Shown: in pieces, positions 6,411 through 9,035 of the stretch
Position numbering within the stretch: the first letter of the stretch is position 1
Layout of the letters: every line of letters starts with the position of its first letter
Assembly (NCBI GenBank): GCA_946538475.1
Contig: CAMNGN010000076.1
Location: 1-9,035, forward strand
DNA from: an uncultured Blautia sp.
GTDB taxonomy: Bacteria; Bacillota; Clostridia; Lachnospirales; Lachnospiraceae
DNA: 9,035 nt
Direction: 5' to 3'
Program-made: the position numbers and the translations under genes
The notes under the pieces: generated by a model
Database searches by the model: none
The model's input: only the letters and a program-made list of their open reading frames with translations
What the model was told of the DNA's origin: nothing

Positions 6411-7607
6411 ATGTCTGTAATAGATAATTATACCGGTTCATCAGAAGGCATTCGGTTTTTATCGGATTTCTGGACAGAGCATTATCTGAAAGAATACATA
6501 TGTGAAGGCGGAAGCAAGATCAAATTTGTCACCGGGAGACCGGGAAGCGGCAAAAGCTTTTTCCTGCGCGTGATGAAGGAGGAAGCAGACAGGCTGAATT
6601 ATCGGACAGTGTCTTTTTCTGCAACGGAAGTCTGGCTCCATGACTTTAAGGAGATCTATCTGGAGATCCTGAATCAGTGTGACATTCTCCAATGTCTTAA
6701 AAAATGTGCCGATCAGATCGTGATTTCTATGGGGTATGATCCCACGGACATCGAAGAAGGCAGAACATTTCTTGATATGCTGTCGTCGCAGGGTCTGGGA
6801 GATGCGCTTACGAGGCGTGAGATCAGGCAGCAGCTCAGGGGGATGTTCCTGCAGAACCCTTTGATGGACAATAACTTTGCCATTGCCTGCTCACTGCTTA
6901 CCGGGAGTATTTTGGGACATCCGATTTTGGAACAGCAGAATCAGGAACTGCTTCTTGGCTGGCTTTCGGGCGATAAAACGGTCAAGCTCTCACTGCTTCG
7001 AGCGCTGGGAATGTCGCCTGCCAGAATCACGAAATATAATTCCAGACATATGCTTCGTTCCCTTGCCGAGGTTATTCGCATGGGCGGATATTCGGGACTG
7101 TTGATATTGATCGATGATCTGGAGATCCTGCAGAGCCGCAGCGGTATGGACGGAATTCATTATACAAAGCTGCGAAGAGAAGATACATATGAGAGTATTC
7201 GGCAGCTGATCGATGATATAGACAGTCTGAGGGGGATCATGTTCGTATTCGCATTTGACAGGGTTCTTATGGATAATGATAATGCCGGACTTCCTTCGTA
7301 TCAGGCCCTCTGGATGAGGATACAGAATGAGATCACGGGAGAAAAATTCAACCGGTTTACCGATATTGCGGATTTGGATGCCCTGGCTTATCAGGTTTAT
7401 ACACCGGAATATTTAGTGTCTATATCTGAAAAGATCGCGCGGAATGCAGAAAGAAATGCCTATGAGGATCATGTCCTGACTACGGACGAGGCAGAAAAGC
7501 TTATTGAAGATTCTCGCTTTGCCGGAACCGGTATTCCGGGGCTGATCAGGGAGGCGTGGAGAAATTCTTTCGATGAAAAGCATGAGGGGGTGGATTCCTA
7601 TGTTTGA
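6411..7607 (+). CDS. P-loop ATPase, BrxC/BrxD-like, first of a pair
   Basis: This 398-aa AAA+-type ATPase has Walker A GRPGSGKS at 42-49 and a Walker B-like LLILIDDLE at 230-238. The long helical insertion between them (about 180 residues) is a hallmark of BREX-type ATP-binding proteins (DUF2791 group). FVFAFDR (279-284) could hold sensor 1. GTGIPGLIREAW (372-383) resembles the C-terminal glycine-proline-arginine turn of the same group. Walker B has Asp-Asp rather than Asp-Glu, so the catalytic base is uncertain. The frame is open from an ATG at 6387 that overlaps the previous stop, but the ATG at 6411 follows AGGAGA with 7 nt of spacing and is the likelier start. The 3' end overlaps the next gene by 8 nt. 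It probably forms a complex with the second ATPase (inference). Confidence 0.85.
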   Translation: MSVIDNYTGSSEGIRFLSDFWTEHYLKEYICEGGSKIKFVTGRPGSGKSFFLRVMKEEADRLNYRTVSFSATEVWLHDFKEIYLEILNQCDILQCLKKCADQIVISMGYDPTDIEEGRTFLDMLSSQGLGDALTRREIRQQLRGMFLQNPLMDNNFAIACSLLTGSILGHPILEQQNQELLLGWLSGDKTVKLSLLRALGMSPARITKYNSRHMLRSLAEVIRMGGYSGLLILIDDLEILQSRSGMDGIHYTKLRREDTYESIRQLIDDIDSLRGIMFVFAFDRVLMDNDNAGLPSYQALWMRIQNEITGEKFNRFTDIADLDALAYQVYTPEYLVSISEKIARNAERNAYEDHVLTTDEAEKLIEDSRFAGTGIPGLIREAWRNSFDEKHEGVDSYV

Positions 7608-8799
7608 TATGGAAGCAAGACGGGTGATAGAAGCACTGCGTTCCGGAATCCCTTCGCGCGCTGTCGGGAGGTATTTTACGGAGGCGCGCCCGCAGATCAT
7701 GAAGAGCCTTTCCGAAAAGCTGGAAACGGTTTGTGAGGAGGGTACTTCCGGCGGCATGATCATCACCGGGAAATATGGCGAGGGAAAGACCCATTTATTG
7801 AACACTGTTTTTAATATGGCACATGAGAATAATATGGTTGTTTCGTATCTGTCGATCAGCAAAGAATCGCCTTTTGACAAGCTTTATCTGGTGTATCAGA
7901 AGCTGATGGCCAATACGTATCTTCCCGGAAGGGAGCAGCCCGGCTTTATGCAGGTTTTGGATGCGATGACTCCGAACAGTCCGGTGGCAAGTGAACTGCT
8001 GGTGTATGGAGCCAAGGAACTGGAAACTGATAAGCTGTATTATCTTCTCAAAGCCTGCCTTAATACGGAGGATCAGGAGGAAAAATTTCAGCTTCAGGCA
8101 GATTTGATGGGTGATTTCATCGCCAATCCGATGCTTCGAAAGATTTACAAACGGATTTTTAATACTACGGTGAAATTCAACACTTCTTTCAGCAAGACAA
8201 AGCATTGTCAGGATTACTTTGATTTTATGAGCTTGCTGTTTCAGAAACTGGGATACAATGGATGGGTAATTCTTGTGGATGAGGCGGAGCTGATGGGGCG
8301 TCTTGGGAAAAAAGCAAGGCAGAACGCTTATCGGAATATTTATCGATTTTTGAACCCGGATCCGCATTTGATGGCTACGTTCAGCCTGTTTGCGTTCAGC
8401 GCATCTTATGAGGAGGATGTGATCGAAGGTAAGCATGAGTTTGAGAATCTGGCGGAGATATACCCTGAAGATCAGGAGCCGGGGAAGGCTGTTCTGAACG
8501 CGATTATGAAAGCGCCTCAGCTGCTTCCGCTTTCCAGAGAAGAAATCCTGCAGATTATTGACAGGATCCGCGAATTCCATGGGCGGGCGTACGGATGGAG
8601 CCCCGAGATTTCTCCGGAGAGCATGATTCGGGCCACCGGCAGCGGAGGATTCCTGCTGCGTACAAAACTTCGGGCAGCGATTGAGCTTCTGGATCAGCTT
8701 TTCCAGTATCATGAGGCAGGGGGCATCCGCGTTGATGAGCTGGGGAAAGAGTCGTATGAGACAGAGGTGCCGTCGTTGGAGGAGCTTGGTGAGGACTAA
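7600..8799 (+). CDS. P-loop ATPase, BrxD-like (DUF2791 group), second of the pair
   Basis: This 399-aa protein has Walker A GKYGEGKT at 57-64 and a canonical Walker B VILVDEAE at 223-230 (Asp227, Glu228). The N-terminal IEALRSGIPSRAVGRYFTEAR (about 10-30) and the VDEAE motif are characteristic of BREX system ATP-binding proteins such as BrxD. Those work with helicases and methylase/phosphatase subunits in phage defence. FAFSASYEED (264-273) may carry sensor 1, and TGSGGFLLRTKLRAAIELLD (346-365) resembles the C-terminal arginine-bearing helix. The upstream ATG at 7573 is less likely than the ATG at 7600, which follows a GGGGTGG stretch (7587-7593). The gene overlaps the first ATPase by 8 nt and so is translationally coupled. 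It shares length and architecture with that ATPase, suggesting old duplication and hetero-oligomer formation (inference). It ends 1 nt before repeat R6. Confidence 0.88.
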   Translation: MFDMEARRVIEALRSGIPSRAVGRYFTEARPQIMKSLSEKLETVCEEGTSGGMIITGKYGEGKTHLLNTVFNMAHENNMVVSYLSISKESPFDKLYLVYQKLMANTYLPGREQPGFMQVLDAMTPNSPVASELLVYGAKELETDKLYYLLKACLNTEDQEEKFQLQADLMGDFIANPMLRKIYKRIFNTTVKFNTSFSKTKHCQDYFDFMSLLFQKLGYNGWVILVDEAELMGRLGKKARQNAYRNIYRFLNPDPHLMATFSLFAFSASYEEDVIEGKHEFENLAEIYPEDQEPGKAVLNAIMKAPQLLPLSREEILQIIDRIREFHGRAYGWSPEISPESMIRATGSGGFLLRTKLRAAIELLDQLFQYHEAGGIRVDELGKESYETEVPSLEELGED

Positions 8800-8800
8800 C

Positions 8801-8860
8801 TTCACGGTGTCTGACACCATAAAATCGATTTTATGGTGTCAGGCACCGTGAACTGTGAAC
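8801..8860. repeat. palindromic repeat copy R6 (operon end)
   Basis: The 25-nt arms TTCACGGTGTCTGACACC... (8801-8825) and 8828-8852 pair with one wobble around a CG loop, so the centre ATAAAATCGATTTTAT is fully palindromic. The right outer arm is shortened to CTGTGAAC and the left outer arm is missing. It begins 1 nt after the TAA of the second ATPase and probably ends the operon transcript, although no clean U tract follows. Confidence 0.9.
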
Positions 8861-8918
8861 ATAGGTAGTTTTGTTTACCGGGTTATATGTGCGGATCGTA
8901 TTGTGAGCGGTATTGTAT

Positions 8919-8936
8919 GCCCGAATCTTTTTGGGC
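8919..8936 (+). other. small hairpin in the leader of the dipeptidase gene
   Basis: GCCCGAA (8919-8925) and TTTGGGC (8930-8936) form a 7-bp stem with one wobble around TCTT. It lies 38 nt before the start codon of the next gene and may be a leader hairpin. It has no known role and could be chance. Confidence 0.3.
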
Positions 8937-8974
8937 TGAGGCGCATAAACAGGATAGGAGGAAACAATTCAGTT

Positions 8975-9035
8975 ATGTATATAGCAGATCTTCACTGTGA
9001 CACGATTCGCGAGATATGGCTTTCGGAAGCTCGAG
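8975..9035 (+). CDS. membrane dipeptidase-like protein, peptidase M19 (5' end only)
   Basis: The first 20 codons read MYIADLHCDTIREIWLSEAR and run off the window. The D-hC-D pattern (DLHCDT) matches the N-terminal His-x-Asp zinc ligand motif of the M19 renal dipeptidase/membrane dipeptidase family, zinc hydrolases with an amidohydrolase-type barrel that cleave dipeptides. AGGAGG at 8956-8961 is the ribosome binding site, with an unusually long 13-nt gap to the ATG; no other in-frame start lies nearer. The gene is separated from the ATPase operon by repeat R6 and is probably unrelated housekeeping DNA. Confidence 0.8.
   Translation, partial: MYIADLHCDTIREIWLSEAR

Noticed and set aside
7795..8820. 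Minus-strand open frame of 341 codons opposite the second ATPase
   Set aside because: It is a shadow of a gene with Walker A and B motifs. Its own translation is rich in His/Ile/Arg without any domain, and it would start inside repeat R6.

Overview
The window looks like chromosomal DNA of an anaerobic Bacillota, most likely class Clostridia. The reasons are AGGAGG-type ribosome binding sites, moderate GC with AT-rich intergenic DNA, a single-domain NADH:flavin oxidoreductase, an EamA transporter, an M19 dipeptidase start, and many REP-like palindromes between genes. The genus cannot be told from the sequence.

Layout. Positions 1-294 hold a possible tail of an upstream gene, a small palindrome and a good promoter for an EamA/DMT transporter (295-1143, +). 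From 1144 to 1357, between convergent genes, lie two tandem copies of a TTCACGGTG/CACCGTGAA repeat, a hairpin of a second repeat family, and a third terminator-like hairpin. An Old Yellow Enzyme-family oxidoreductase follows (1358-2548, -), with a promoter overlapped by two palindromes. Next is an unrecognised exported protein (2793-3539, +). A 76-bp palindrome (3548-3623) separates it from the following block.

The block at 3632-8799 is the part of most interest. A compact SF2 DECH-box helicase (3632-5170, -) is divergent, across a 443-bp AT-rich control region, from a tight three-gene operon. The operon encodes an unrecognised coiled-coil protein of 258 aa, a P-loop ATPase of 398 aa and a second P-loop ATPase of 399 aa. 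The ATPases look like members of the BrxC/BrxD-like (DUF2791) AAA+ group, and start codons overlap or abut upstream stops. Helicase plus paired BrxD-like ATPases recalls BREX-like and TerB-associated DNA-processing or defence loci. No methyltransferase, PglZ phosphatase, nuclease or TerB domain is visible, so this may be a reduced or undescribed variant. The block is bounded on both sides by full-length palindromes of one repeat family (3548-3623 and 8801-8860).

At the right edge the first 20 codons of an M19 membrane-dipeptidase-like gene begin at 8975. Across the window the same modular repeat occurs at least six times, always between genes. One copy is in a divergent region, so the repeat is not simply a terminator. 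Functional statements about the helicase-ATPase block are inference from motifs and gene order.
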